Below are positions 1-8,232 of a DNA stretch of 41,893 nucleotides, piece by piece. Source of the stretch: RGIG5952 sp045603485 (GTDB lineage: Bacteria > Verrucomicrobiota > Kiritimatiellia > RFP12 > JAAYLN01); assembly GCA_045603485.1 (NCBI GenBank), contig JAZUMF010000044.1, positions 1 through 41,893 on the forward strand. Reading direction: 5' to 3'. The notes under the pieces were generated by a model. The model was not told the DNA's origin and did no database searches. It worked only from the letters and a program-made list of their open reading frames with translations. The translations under genes and the position numbers were made by a program. Position 1 is the stretch's first letter. Every line of letters starts with the position of its first letter.

Positions 1-135
1 GCAAAACACAAATATGCCTTCAGCCTCGGTAGAAAAACAGGCGCAAGAGGCATAGGCCTATGTAAAAACTGGGATGGCATAAGGCTCTATTCAGCAAGAG
101 ACCTCCAAAAATCCCCAGTTTCATTCCAAGGCTAA
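1..135 (+). CDS. C-terminal tail of a possible gene entering from the left edge (partial)
   Basis: Frame 1 of the + strand is open from the first base to a TAA at 133-135 and encodes 44 residues of balanced composition (Gly, Lys, Arg, aromatic residues) ending in VSFQG. It reads like the end of a real protein, with a short motif GLCKNWDGIRLYSARDLQ. The start lies outside the window, so the family cannot be named. The opposite strand is also open here (20-253), with a hydrophobic, low-complexity translation that looks less natural. The + strand reading is preferred only on appearance. Confidence 0.35.
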   Translation, partial: AKHKYAFSLGRKTGARGIGLCKNWDGIRLYSARDLQKSPVSFQG

Positions 136-456
136 GCAAAAATCCCGACAAAATACGATTACCTTCAACGGAGCCTATCGCCCCGAATGGGGAGGTGTAC
201 CTAAAAATCTTGCCAAACTCCCTTTTTGAGAGTATAGAAGTGGCTAGATACACATAAATGTGCCACTTTTGCCAGTATCCAATCCCAATTCCAATATTAA
301 TGGAACAGCTGGAGATGTATTAGCGTTGTAGTTTAAGAATAATCGATGTTGTTTTAGGAAATGAGAGTATAGTTCGGGATAATTTTTAGCATGAAGTTAA
401 ATCTTGGGCTCAATATAGCAAGTTTGCCGCAAGATGTCAAGTGTAATAGCCTGACA

Positions 457-505
457 CCTATAAGGACACCTATAAGAAGTCACCTATAAGTCATAGTCCT
501 ATAAG
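457..505. repeat. Four-copy CCTATAAG short repeat
   Basis: CCTATAAG occurs at 457-464, 469-476, 483-490 and 498-505, with start-to-start distances of 12, 14 and 15 bases and related spacers (GACA, AAGTCA, TCATAGT). The regular unit with changing spacers looks like an expanding intergenic repeat rather than a CRISPR, because the units are far too short. Confidence 0.8.
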
Positions 506-705
506 TCCTCTGAAAAAGCATTCTTTCGCGTCAGCGCACCCGAACCTTTCCCGATGCCAGCCAAGTAGTCCGCACACTCGTCACGAAACCCAGCACATCC
601 ATCAAAACATCTACGGCGGACGCACCACGATTCAAGAGGGTCTGTGGATGGCTCCAATTCTTCCCAACGACATGGTTGCATACCGGGACATTTCTCTACG
701 TGCAA
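499..705 (-). CDS. Cys-rich in-frame extension after the TGA of the preceding gene (doubtful)
   Basis: The codon right after the TGA (706-708) of the operon's last gene is TTG (703-705), and the same frame stays open for 68 codons to 499. The peptide has six Cys, a run WEELEPSTDPLESW and no hydrophobic segment. It could be a separate small protein from the TTG or from ATG at residue 9. It could be the original C-terminus cut off by a nonsense mutation, or simply a chance open frame in a repeat-bearing intergenic region. No clear ribosome binding site precedes residue 9. No family was recognised. Confidence 0.25.
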   Translation of the reverse strand: MHVEKCPGMQPCRWEELEPSTDPLESWCVRRRCFDGCAGFRDECADYLAGIGKGSGALTRKNAFSEDL

Positions 706-1848
706 TCATTTCGATAGCCACCAAGAAACAAGTCCTCTCACAAAGGCATACGCTAATAGTGAGGCGATTATTCCAACAAGGGTAGCGAACCAATTTCTTT
801 TAGGTTTGGGCTCGATCTTCCATTCGTTACTTGAGATATTCTTATTCGCCTTAGCCTTATTCTTTAACCCCTTGCCGAGTTGCCCCAATATCACAAAGAT
901 AATAATACCCCAGATAATTTTCTTTGTTCCATCATGTATCTGTTTCTCACCGCGCTCTTGACCGCTGAGAATGCTATCCTTGTCTGCGAGAATATTAGCA
1001 TTGTCCGCCTCAATTTCATTTTGAGGATATTTCGCCTCAATTGCGGACAGCCATTTTGACATCATCCCTTTAGCATCTGCGACTGCCTTGTCCACATCAT
1101 TTTCATCATTTACATTATAGCCGACATAGAGATTGACGACATTTCCACGGAGCCAAACCATAGCACAGACATTAATACAAAAATCTATTACGGGATTTCC
1201 ATTCTCATCCCTAACATCCATGCGCACCAAACTCCATGCCAAGCTTTTACGATCCTCGTGATGCGGAGGGAATAGGGTACATCCCACCACGGTGACTGTC
1301 TTATTCGACAACACCGTTCCGTTCAATTTGTCAAATACGGGCGCCATGTCCTTCACGATACTATCTTGCTCTTGATTGGCACACGCTTGCTTGATTTCAG
1401 AACATGCTACAGAAAATGCAGAAAGAGACAACCGTTTATTGAGCCAGGTTTTTCGCACCCTTACAGCTGCTTGATAAAATCTGTTGTTATCAACGCGCAT
1501 CCATTGCGCTATCGTTGCATGCCACTCGTCTGCTTCCGCCTCCGCATTCAGAAGAACTGCAATTTCGCTATTTTCCTCAGGCGTCCAGAATCCTTCAGGA
1601 GGATGAATTTCTATTCTTTGAGGGATTGCTGGAATTTTAGCTGTAACCGCGTCCAGTGGCAAAACCGAGAAATCTCCAGATTCTTCAGTCGCAAATTTCC
1701 ACCCGATCTCTGGTTGATATGTCCCTGACTTTTCGCCCGTAACAACATGCGGCCACTCTTTGCTTGGCGTTCCTGGAGTCCAATCTTCAGCGCAAGTCTG
1801 CAAATAAGTTGCAAATACCATAATCAACATTACGACACAACTTTTCAT
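706..1848 (-). CDS. Exported membrane protein sharing a Trp/Gly/Pro repeat with the operon's large GTPase
   Basis: This is the last gene of the ESCRT-like operon, 12 nt after the small GTPase, with GAGGGA upstream of ATG 1848. Residues 1-20 form a Sec-type signal peptide ending near TCA/ED. Residues 23-52 hold one copy of a repeat (W-x-PG, WPHVV, Y-x-PE-x-GW) that occurs about four times in the large GTPase of the same operon (residues 352-520). The middle (about 60-290) is a soluble region of unknown fold. The C-terminus has two hydrophobic segments, about 310-330 and 355-376, flanked by Lys/Arg. The layout suggests a protein with an extracytoplasmic domain anchored by a C-terminal hairpin. 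Its function is unknown. The shared repeat implies a common ligand or direct contact with the GTPase. Confidence 0.75.
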   Translation of the reverse strand: MKSCVVMLIMVFATYLQTCAEDWTPGTPSKEWPHVVTGEKSGTYQPEIGWKFATEESGDFSVLPLDAVTAKIPAIPQRIEIHPPEGFWTPEENSEIAVLLNAEAEADEWHATIAQWMRVDNNRFYQAAVRVRKTWLNKRLSLSAFSVACSEIKQACANQEQDSIVKDMAPVFDKLNGTVLSNKTVTVVGCTLFPPHHEDRKSLAWSLVRMDVRDENGNPVIDFCINVCAMVWLRGNVVNLYVGYNVNDENDVDKAVADAKGMMSKWLSAIEAKYPQNEIEADNANILADKDSILSGQERGEKQIHDGTKKIIWGIIIFVILGQLGKGLKNKAKANKNISSNEWKIEPKPKRNWFATLVGIIASLLAYAFVRGLVSWWLSK

Positions 1849-1860
1849 ACCATCGTTCCC

Positions 1861-3126
1861 TCAATACATTACTGGATAGAAATTACGCTGTGGCACGCTA
1901 ATGTTACGCTGACGCTCAATAAACGCCATCTGATCGCGCAAGTTTTTGATGGCAGTTCTCCTTTGAGCAACCCAAATCCAGTCGCATCCAACATCAAGCT
2001 TCGTGATTTTATCAATCCGCTCTTCTGCCTCATCAATCAATGTCTTTACCGTCGAGAAATTATTTTGAGCAATTTCTGTTCCCGCATTGTTGAGGTATAC
2101 ATCGACTTCATCAGCCAATCGCCTTATCCTATTATTCAGTTCCCGTCTTTCCTCGTACGCCCTACGATCCGCTTCTTCTCGACGTTGACGCTCTTCCATT
2201 TCCTGACGGCATTCTGCCATTCTTTCCCCCTCCCTTTCAATATTCACAACGGCAGCGACACACAAAAGCGAAATCATCACAGCAATTACACATGACCGAG
2301 CAAGAATCCTTATCCTGTGAGGACGAAGCATTTGTCGCACAACCCACTTTGTTAGGAGTTCAAGCCCCTCTGCCTTGAAATTGGGAGCGGGGATAGATTG
2401 TCCATCATCATCAGGAATTGTCCTGTTAACGGCAGAAACAGAAAACAGTGCGGTCTTTGGATAATGTGCCGCAATTTCCGGCAAGAAATCTTGAAGTGCA
2501 TTTTGAAGATTTCCATGCTTTTTCAACGTGGATTCGTACAGGTCTGCTTGCGAAAAGGCAAGTGCCACACTTTTCAGTAATCCTCTTCGGCGCATGATTT
2601 CCATCATGCACTGAATTGTTGCAATCATTTCTCTTGTCCGCTTTTCTGTCAATGGCGGGTTGTTGATTATGTACCCAAGGTCAACTAGAATTACGAGAGC
2701 ATTACATGATCGTATATGCCATTGCAACTGTAAGATTGCCTTAGATTCTGGCTTATTGAAATTATACGATTTGTTCTTAAGTGGATCTTTTTTTAGTGCC
2801 ATTGTAGCATCTGGGCCATCCTTGAATGCCTTTCTATAGATTTCACCGCCAAAATCTATAAAGGACATTTCTCCAAGGGACTTTCCCCCACGTCCCAGAA
2901 TCCATTTGAGTTTTTTCACGGAATCTGGAGATGTCGCATCTGGCCATTTGCCATTTTTCATTCGATGCATTTCTTCACAAATGAAATCTCGCGTGACAAC
3001 GCCTCCATTTGGATCTGGGGACAAATAATATCCATTACAATCGGGGCTGAAGTAGTGCCATCCCCAAGAAATCATGAGTGCGGTCTTGCCGCTTCCTTCT
3101 ACACCAACTATAGCAACATTACTCAT
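1861..3126 (-). CDS. Membrane-anchored P-loop GTPase with C-terminal coiled coil
   Basis: The start was set at ATG 3126 rather than the upstream GTG 3150, because AGGAG lies about 8 nt before ATG 3126; this gives 421 aa. The Walker A GVEGSGKT is at residues 8-15, a DxxG-type DFGG at 91-94 and a G4-like SQAD at 192-195, where canonical GTPases have NKxD. One transmembrane helix (about 274-294) follows, then a charged coiled coil (about 297-345) rich in Glu/Arg and a helical tail. It is a clear paralogue of the next upstream gene: both share the GVEGSGKT start, LSFxDFGGEIYR-like segments, the xQAD motif and PxPxFKxxGLExL before WVV. It is probably a cytoplasmic GTPase domain tethered to the inner membrane. 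Its family may belong to the TRAFAC-like GTPases of bacterial conflict or signalling systems. That assignment is inference. Confidence 0.8.
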   Translation of the reverse strand: MSNVAIVGVEGSGKTALMISWGWHYFSPDCNGYYLSPDPNGGVVTRDFICEEMHRMKNGKWPDATSPDSVKKLKWILGRGGKSLGEMSFIDFGGEIYRKAFKDGPDATMALKKDPLKNKSYNFNKPESKAILQLQWHIRSCNALVILVDLGYIINNPPLTEKRTREMIATIQCMMEIMRRRGLLKSVALAFSQADLYESTLKKHGNLQNALQDFLPEIAAHYPKTALFSVSAVNRTIPDDDGQSIPAPNFKAEGLELLTKWVVRQMLRPHRIRILARSCVIAVMISLLCVAAVVNIEREGERMAECRQEMEERQRREEADRRAYEERRELNNRIRRLADEVDVYLNNAGTEIAQNNFSTVKTLIDEAEERIDKITKLDVGCDWIWVAQRRTAIKNLRDQMAFIERQRNISVPQRNFYPVMY

Positions 3127-3146
3127 CAAATCTCCTGTTAAAATTG

Positions 3147-5258
3147 TCACTCAGGAATCCAACCGTCACCGTTACATGAGGAACATGAGACTTTTCCGCT
3201 GTGGCATTCCGAGCGCGGGCAGATGACCGTACCTCGCCCAGAACAGTCAGAGCATTTCTTCGTAGTTTGTCGTGTGCGATAGCCATTGTCGCAATTATTG
3301 CAATCAACTCTTACCTTATTGTCGCCGCCACAAGTGGAACATGGCCCAAACCCCCACCCTCCACATTCCGAACAAGTAACAAAATCATAGACTACTTCAT
3401 AGCCTCCCATGCCCCCGCAGTTACTGCACAAGGAAACATGCTTGCCTTGCAAATATCCGTACATGGGATTCAGTACGCAGTCCATTCGTGGACACGGCTG
3501 TTCGAGTTCCCCATTGCATTCCCTGCATCTTTCGGATTCCGTTGTCTCAACCCTACCAGAACCACTACAACTGGTGCAATTGATCCTACCGTCACCATCA
3601 CATTTCCAACAGTCCTTTTTGCCGCGGCCATTACACGCAGAACACTGTTTCAGCCATTGTCCCTCTCTACTACCTGTTTTTCGACCCTTTATTATAACCC
3701 CAGGATTCCAAACCACTGAAAAATCATTTTTTGCATTTGGATCAACCCAATTGTATCCTTCTTCTGGGTGCCAATTTTTCTCTTCGAGACTTGAAAGGAC
3801 ATGTGGCCAATCAGGATGCCGCAAACCCTGTTTCCAAACCAATTCAGAGAGACCCTTTTCGTCTTTGTTTTTCTTGGAATATCCGGGCATTGGTCGCCAA
3901 TAACCAGTCGGATGTTCATCGGTTACAACGGACACCCAATGTGGATGCTTAGTGCTTTCAATTCCTGCCCGCCATTCTGTCCTTGAGCCACCGACCCAAA
4001 CATATCCTTCCTCTGTTGACTTCCACTCACCCTCTTTCCAATCAGACACAAGTTTAGAGTTTTCAGGATGGCGCAACCCCTGTTTCCACTCGTCCCTGTC
4101 CGTTCCTTCGACCCAAACATAACCCGGTCGGGTTGCAACCCAAGTGTCGCGGCTCTCACCAGCAACAAGATGGGGATTGTTCGGGTTGTTGACTCCAGCA
4201 ACCCACTTCGGTTCCGGCTTGGGCTGTTTAGCAGGTTCAACAGGCGGTTTAGTCGCAACAGGCGGTTTAGTCGGCTCTTCAACAGGTTTGACTGATGGTA
4301 CGACTGGACGAGGCTCTGGAGGCTCCAATGTCTCTTTTTGCATCCATCCAATACCCATCAATTGATCGTCAACCCAATTTTTGAATTCTGCGTTAACATT
4401 GTAGCCAATCCATGATTCAAACCCTAAAATCCCTAATAGCCCAATCAGCCCGACGGCAATCTTCCATCGTTTACGCTTATTTTTTCCCTCCACAGAGTCA
4501 ACAACCCATGAAACAAGTTTCTCTAGGCCCTGTGGTTTGAAATCAGGTGATGGGACTTGGAATCCTGAACCATCCGACACGAAAACTGTCCTGTTGACCG
4601 CGGCAACGGAAAAGAGGGCGAGACGCTTGCCATAGCTTGTATCAACTGTTGGCATATATCTTGTCAACACACCTCGCAAGTCTCCACAATCAGTAATGAT
4701 TTCAGCATACGTATCTGCTTGGGTGAACACGAGCGCTACACTTGACTTTTTCGCCTTGTCATAAGCGAATGATAGGATTGCCTGTGACAACCAATTCATT
4801 TCGATTGTGCGTTCCTCATTCCGCTTGCCATTGATTATGTCGCTCAGATTGACAAGCACAATCAGCACTTCCGCCTCTTCAACATGGGACCGTAGCTGAG
4901 TTATGGCATTTTTAGTGTCCTCATCTGGCTCGTCATGCACTCCTCCGCCGAAAGCCAGGCGATATATCTCACCGCCGAAATCAAGAAAAGACAATTCCGC
5001 AATTCGATCATCGTCGCCGTCAGCAACTTTTCGAGTCAGCGTCCATCGCAGATTATCAGTAATGTCTCTGCCGGTGGCAATAGGCCATTTGCCATCCTGC
5101 ATCTGCCCCATCAATCTCTCGCAGTATTCAAACGTTTCTCTGTTAACGGGCTTCAGGTAAATCCCGTTTGCGTCTGGCGACTTGTACTTGTCGCCCATTG
5201 CCGCCATGAGGACGGTCTTGCCGCTACCCTCTACACCAACTATTGCAATTTTCTTCAT
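3147..5258 (-). CDS. Large membrane GTPase with Trp/Gly/Pro repeats and DnaJ-like zinc cluster
   Basis: The protein has 703 aa. The N-terminal GTPase domain has GVEGSGKT (8-15), DFGG (93-96) and TQAD (179-182, G4-like). A transmembrane helix lies at about 265-285. A Pro/Lys linker spans 311-350. About four copies of a 35-residue Trp-rich repeat (W-x-x-G, HP, G-x-W-x-x-x-x-GY-x-W) occupy 352-520. From 538 to the end there is an unusually long cysteine array with many CxxCxGxG-type knuckles, as in DnaJ zinc fingers but with no J domain and more repeats. The cytoplasmic GTPase is presumably joined through the membrane, or through the linker, to a zinc-stabilised binding domain. The gene lies 12 nt after the zinc-ribbon gene and is paralogous to the GTPase downstream. 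Its role is unknown. By analogy, GTPases beside ESCRT-like proteins could gate recruitment or remodelling. Confidence 0.8.
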   Translation of the reverse strand: MKKIAIVGVEGSGKTVLMAAMGDKYKSPDANGIYLKPVNRETFEYCERLMGQMQDGKWPIATGRDITDNLRWTLTRKVADGDDDRIAELSFLDFGGEIYRLAFGGGVHDEPDEDTKNAITQLRSHVEEAEVLIVLVNLSDIINGKRNEERTIEMNWLSQAILSFAYDKAKKSSVALVFTQADTYAEIITDCGDLRGVLTRYMPTVDTSYGKRLALFSVAAVNRTVFVSDGSGFQVPSPDFKPQGLEKLVSWVVDSVEGKNKRKRWKIAVGLIGLLGILGFESWIGYNVNAEFKNWVDDQLMGIGWMQKETLEPPEPRPVVPSVKPVEEPTKPPVATKPPVEPAKQPKPEPKWVAGVNNPNNPHLVAGESRDTWVATRPGYVWVEGTDRDEWKQGLRHPENSKLVSDWKEGEWKSTEEGYVWVGGSRTEWRAGIESTKHPHWVSVVTDEHPTGYWRPMPGYSKKNKDEKGLSELVWKQGLRHPDWPHVLSSLEEKNWHPEEGYNWVDPNAKNDFSVVWNPGVIIKGRKTGSREGQWLKQCSACNGRGKKDCWKCDGDGRINCTSCSGSGRVETTESERCRECNGELEQPCPRMDCVLNPMYGYLQGKHVSLCSNCGGMGGYEVVYDFVTCSECGGWGFGPCSTCGGDNKVRVDCNNCDNGYRTRQTTKKCSDCSGRGTVICPRSECHSGKVSCSSCNGDGWIPE

Positions 5259-5270
5259 ATACCTAACCTG

Positions 5271-6353
5271 CTATTTGCGAACCTTTCCATTCACCTTTCC
5301 ATTCCCGCCACAAAAGACGCATAGCACTATACCAGAGCGAACCCTTACGGAACCCACGCCTCCGCATTTGGGACAAATCTCAAGAGTGGGTTCTTGGATG
5401 TTTTCCGCCTTTTCATCTTGAATATGTGAACGCAGATCATCCTTCGCTCCTTTTTTGGTCATCCACTCATTGTTAATCCTGACACTCCCCTGATTATCAT
5501 TTGACAGTCTGGAAGTTGCCGTTGTATTTGAGGCACAATCATAGCAGTTTCTTGAAAGCCAGAAAAGCCATGCCACAATCGCCGTGACAACTATTCCAAA
5601 GATTGTCCCAGCAACAAAGCCATTCAGGAATGAATTATGTGATGTCTTGACCTGCTTTTCAGCATAGTTGAATGGCTGGTTGTTCAAATCCGCCATATAA
5701 GGATCGGAGATATGCCTCGCCGATTGCGATTGCTGGTTTGGTTGACAAGGTGGCTGCACATCACAACATCCGCCATCCTGCTGTCGTAGCGGCGATGGCG
5801 TTGGCTTCGGCTGCTCAACTATAGGTTCAACATGGGGTTTGTAGTTGACAGTAAAAAGCGGAGCATCAATCCTACCGGTGATTTTCACATTTAGTTTGCC
5901 GCCTTTCGCTTCCTCGCACCAACCGCCGAGTTCGGAGAATGTTTCAGAGCCGATGAATCGTCTTTCCTCGAATGCCGACCGCCCCAGCGGCGATTTGAAT
6001 TCGCGTATTTCCGCATTATATTCAATCGCAGTCGGGAACGGCTTTTGCGGTTGCGCCATTTCAGCCGAGTTGAACACAAAAGCGAAATCAATCTCCTTTG
6101 CCTTGTCTTCAGGCACAGTACCAAGGACGCAGTAGATTGCGCCTCTGCCGCGAGAGTCCATGCGTTCGGCAATCTGCACGCGGTAGAAAACCGCTCTTCC
6201 GTCCTTCAGGAACAGTCCACCCAATGGGAGCGAATCAGGGACAAGTGGTCCGATTTCATCTTTGTAGCCAGCAAGTTCTTTCGGCGAATATACGCTTCCG
6301 GGTTGCCAGTCATAACCATTCACCGCAGTCCATACAGCCAAGTCGATTTTCAT
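5271..6353 (-). CDS. Membrane protein with N-terminal globular domain and C-terminal zinc ribbon
   Basis: The protein has 360 aa, with a strong GGAGG 7 nt before ATG 6353. Residues 1 to about 115 form a mixed alpha/beta domain beginning with NGYDWQPGS and containing a hydrophobic core near 70-95. This faintly recalls N-terminal domains of GTPase-associated proteins, but I cannot confirm it. A Pro/Gln/Cys-rich linker follows. One transmembrane helix lies at 242-266. The C-terminus has a two-knuckle zinc ribbon, CPKCGG (327-332) and CVFCGG (345-350), resembling the knuckles in the neighbouring GTPase. It sits between the kinase (15 nt) and the large GTPase (12 nt), so it is likely a partner or adaptor of the GTPase. 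Its function is otherwise unknown. Confidence 0.7.
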   Translation of the reverse strand: MKIDLAVWTAVNGYDWQPGSVYSPKELAGYKDEIGPLVPDSLPLGGLFLKDGRAVFYRVQIAERMDSRGRGAIYCVLGTVPEDKAKEIDFAFVFNSAEMAQPQKPFPTAIEYNAEIREFKSPLGRSAFEERRFIGSETFSELGGWCEEAKGGKLNVKITGRIDAPLFTVNYKPHVEPIVEQPKPTPSPLRQQDGGCCDVQPPCQPNQQSQSARHISDPYMADLNNQPFNYAEKQVKTSHNSFLNGFVAGTIFGIVVTAIVAWLFWLSRNCYDCASNTTATSRLSNDNQGSVRINNEWMTKKGAKDDLRSHIQDEKAENIQEPTLEICPKCGGVGSVRVRSGIVLCVFCGGNGKVNGKVRK

Positions 6354-6368
6354 TGTCAGTCCTCCAAT

Positions 6369-8216
6369 TTAGGTTTCTAGATTGCTTCTGGTTATGCTGT
6401 CATAAATCGCGTTAAGAATTGTAAATTCTGAGGCACCATAATGAGTTTTGATACTTGCAAGTCGTGTCGTATCTGACCAGCCTTTGTTGTCAAACCAACA
6501 TTTAAGATTGTGACGAGATGCCCGAGCCATATTCTTTTCCTGTACTACATCAGCAAATGAAGGCATGGATTCAATGAATTTCAGAAACGCATCAATCCGT
6601 GTCACATGCCAAACATCGCGACTTCTGATGTATTTGACAAAACTATTCATATTCCTTATTGCATCATCCATACCACAATTTCGAAGCATGGATTGGTAAT
6701 CGCGCAAAACACTGTACTCCAGATATATCTCACTATCTAACGGCTGCTTGATTGGAGGTTTGGGTTTGGGCACTTTAGGCTTTACATCTTCGTATGGCTT
6801 GGGCGGAATCGGACGAATGACCGGTGACGGATTAAATAGTTCTACGCACCTTTTAGGACGGCAATTTGGATCCTTGCTGAGACCTTGCATGATAGTCCTG
6901 CCATATAGCACTTCATCACCTAATGGCACTGGTTGTATGTTTAAATCAAGAATCTCTTTTCTGTTTCTAAAAGGCAGATTGCCAGTTAAGCACTGGTATA
7001 TTGTTGCCGCAAAACTGTAAACATCTATCTTGCGTAGCACTTCCGCCGAATTAAGGACATCATCATCTTCCAGTAATAGCTCACGCGGCATGTAAGGTTC
7101 GGTTCCACAGACTGATACCCTGTGGGATACAGACGATTGTCTTGCAAGTCCAAAATCAAGAATATACGGCGTTTCCACTCCATCATCCCCCGCCTCAACC
7201 ATAATGTTTTCTGGCTTGATATCACGGTGGACGACTCCCTTTTCATGGGCGAAATCTATGGCCTTTGCTATCGGCAGAAGAATTCTCTTCGCTTCCTCAG
7301 GAGAAAGATGACCTCCATGCTTTTCAAGATATTCTAACAACATGATGCCGTCTATATAGTCTATGACCAGAAACGAATTGCCCTCGTCTATATGGCAATT
7401 GCGGATGCAGGCAATATTATCATGCTTCAGTTTCTTCTGCATGGCCGCTTCATGCTTTATCCGTTCGCGCACATCTCTGTCGAAAGTTGGCAAAAGGACT
7501 TTAATGGCAAATTTCTCTTTCTCTTCTCCGTCCTTCTCCCAATAGATGTCTTCAGACAGCCACACCTCGCCCATTCCACCTTGTCCTAGTTTTCGGATAA
7601 GCTTATATTGTCCGTTCAGCACTACACCTTCGCAAATGGCAATAGGCCTCTTAATCGTTTCGTGCGCAGTGACACACAAATCTTCGACATCAATGACCTC
7701 AAGCCACTTTGCTTCCAGAGCATCTCCTTCATGAAGAGGGAACGATTTGGCACCGTTCTTTTTGAGTAATTCAAAATTTACCATACCAATGCGAGAACGA
7801 ACATATGCATCCAATCCATATTTAGGATTGGTTTGCAATGCGGCTTCAAGTGCAGGCGCAAATACTAATGTGTTATCTTTATTCCACACATCATCGCTGT
7901 ACGCAAGCCATCTGGAAAATCCTTCTTCATCCATTTTTGGATTTATCCGCAACCGCAAACGTACAGATATGTCATAACCTTCCCAATTTTGCAGCAAATA
8001 CATACAAGTAAATTCATCTGTAACCACTTGATATAGTTCTTGCCGATGTAAAGCACCTTTGGCCTTGCTCATACGCCACACTTGATGCATCATCGGGCGG
8101 GTCGTCAACTTGCAAACAGAATAGAAACCATGCAGTTGCGCATGTTGAGAATCAAGAAGACGTTTCAACTTCTTTTTGTCTCCTTCATGCAACCGCCTTA
8201 TCAACACATCCGACAT
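6369..8216 (-). CDS. Ser/Thr protein kinase (Hanks type) with novel flanking domains
   Basis: The start was placed at ATG 8216 (615 aa), because AGGAGG precedes it; the longer frame to 8270 lacks this. The kinase domain spans about 200-460 with every catalytic element visible: Gly-rich GQGGMGEV (211-218), AIK Lys239, Glu256, HRDIKPEN (330-337), DFG (354-356), a GTEPYMPRE activation/P+1 segment and DVYSFAATIYQ. The enzyme is predicted to be active. About 195 residues of unrecognised helical sequence precede the kinase. A Pro/Lys linker (about 463-492) and a roughly 120-residue helical domain follow it. No transmembrane segment was seen, so it should be cytosolic. It lies 16 nt after the DUF1294 gene. 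It probably phosphorylates members of the same operon, which is inference from position. Confidence 0.93.
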   Translation of the reverse strand: MSDVLIRRLHEGDKKKLKRLLDSQHAQLHGFYSVCKLTTRPMMHQVWRMSKAKGALHRQELYQVVTDEFTCMYLLQNWEGYDISVRLRLRINPKMDEEGFSRWLAYSDDVWNKDNTLVFAPALEAALQTNPKYGLDAYVRSRIGMVNFELLKKNGAKSFPLHEGDALEAKWLEVIDVEDLCVTAHETIKRPIAICEGVVLNGQYKLIRKLGQGGMGEVWLSEDIYWEKDGEEKEKFAIKVLLPTFDRDVRERIKHEAAMQKKLKHDNIACIRNCHIDEGNSFLVIDYIDGIMLLEYLEKHGGHLSPEEAKRILLPIAKAIDFAHEKGVVHRDIKPENIMVEAGDDGVETPYILDFGLARQSSVSHRVSVCGTEPYMPRELLLEDDDVLNSAEVLRKIDVYSFAATIYQCLTGNLPFRNRKEILDLNIQPVPLGDEVLYGRTIMQGLSKDPNCRPKRCVELFNPSPVIRPIPPKPYEDVKPKVPKPKPPIKQPLDSEIYLEYSVLRDYQSMLRNCGMDDAIRNMNSFVKYIRSRDVWHVTRIDAFLKFIESMPSFADVVQEKNMARASRHNLKCWFDNKGWSDTTRLASIKTHYGASEFTILNAIYDSITRSNLET

Positions 8217-8232
8217 GACATCATCCTCCTTT

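Larger units (their letters stand above)
136..705. other. Repeat-bearing intergenic region downstream of the ESCRT-like operon
   Basis: This 570-base stretch lies between the partial + strand gene and the stop codon of the last operon gene. It holds four CCTATAAG units (457-505). On the minus strand, 499-705 is an open frame that continues directly after the TGA of the preceding gene (treated separately). No convincing hairpin-plus-T-run terminator was found at the end of the operon. The rest is AT-rich and featureless by eye. Confidence 0.6.

Noticed and set aside
457..505. Short repeats with spacers might be a CRISPR array.
   Set aside because: Units are 8 bases with 4-7 base spacers; CRISPR repeats are 20 or more bases and no cas genes are present.
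706..708. TGA at the end of the last operon gene read as selenocysteine or Trp.
   Set aside because: No sign of recoding in any other gene of the window, no SECIS-like hairpin evident, and the protein ends normally after two membrane helices.
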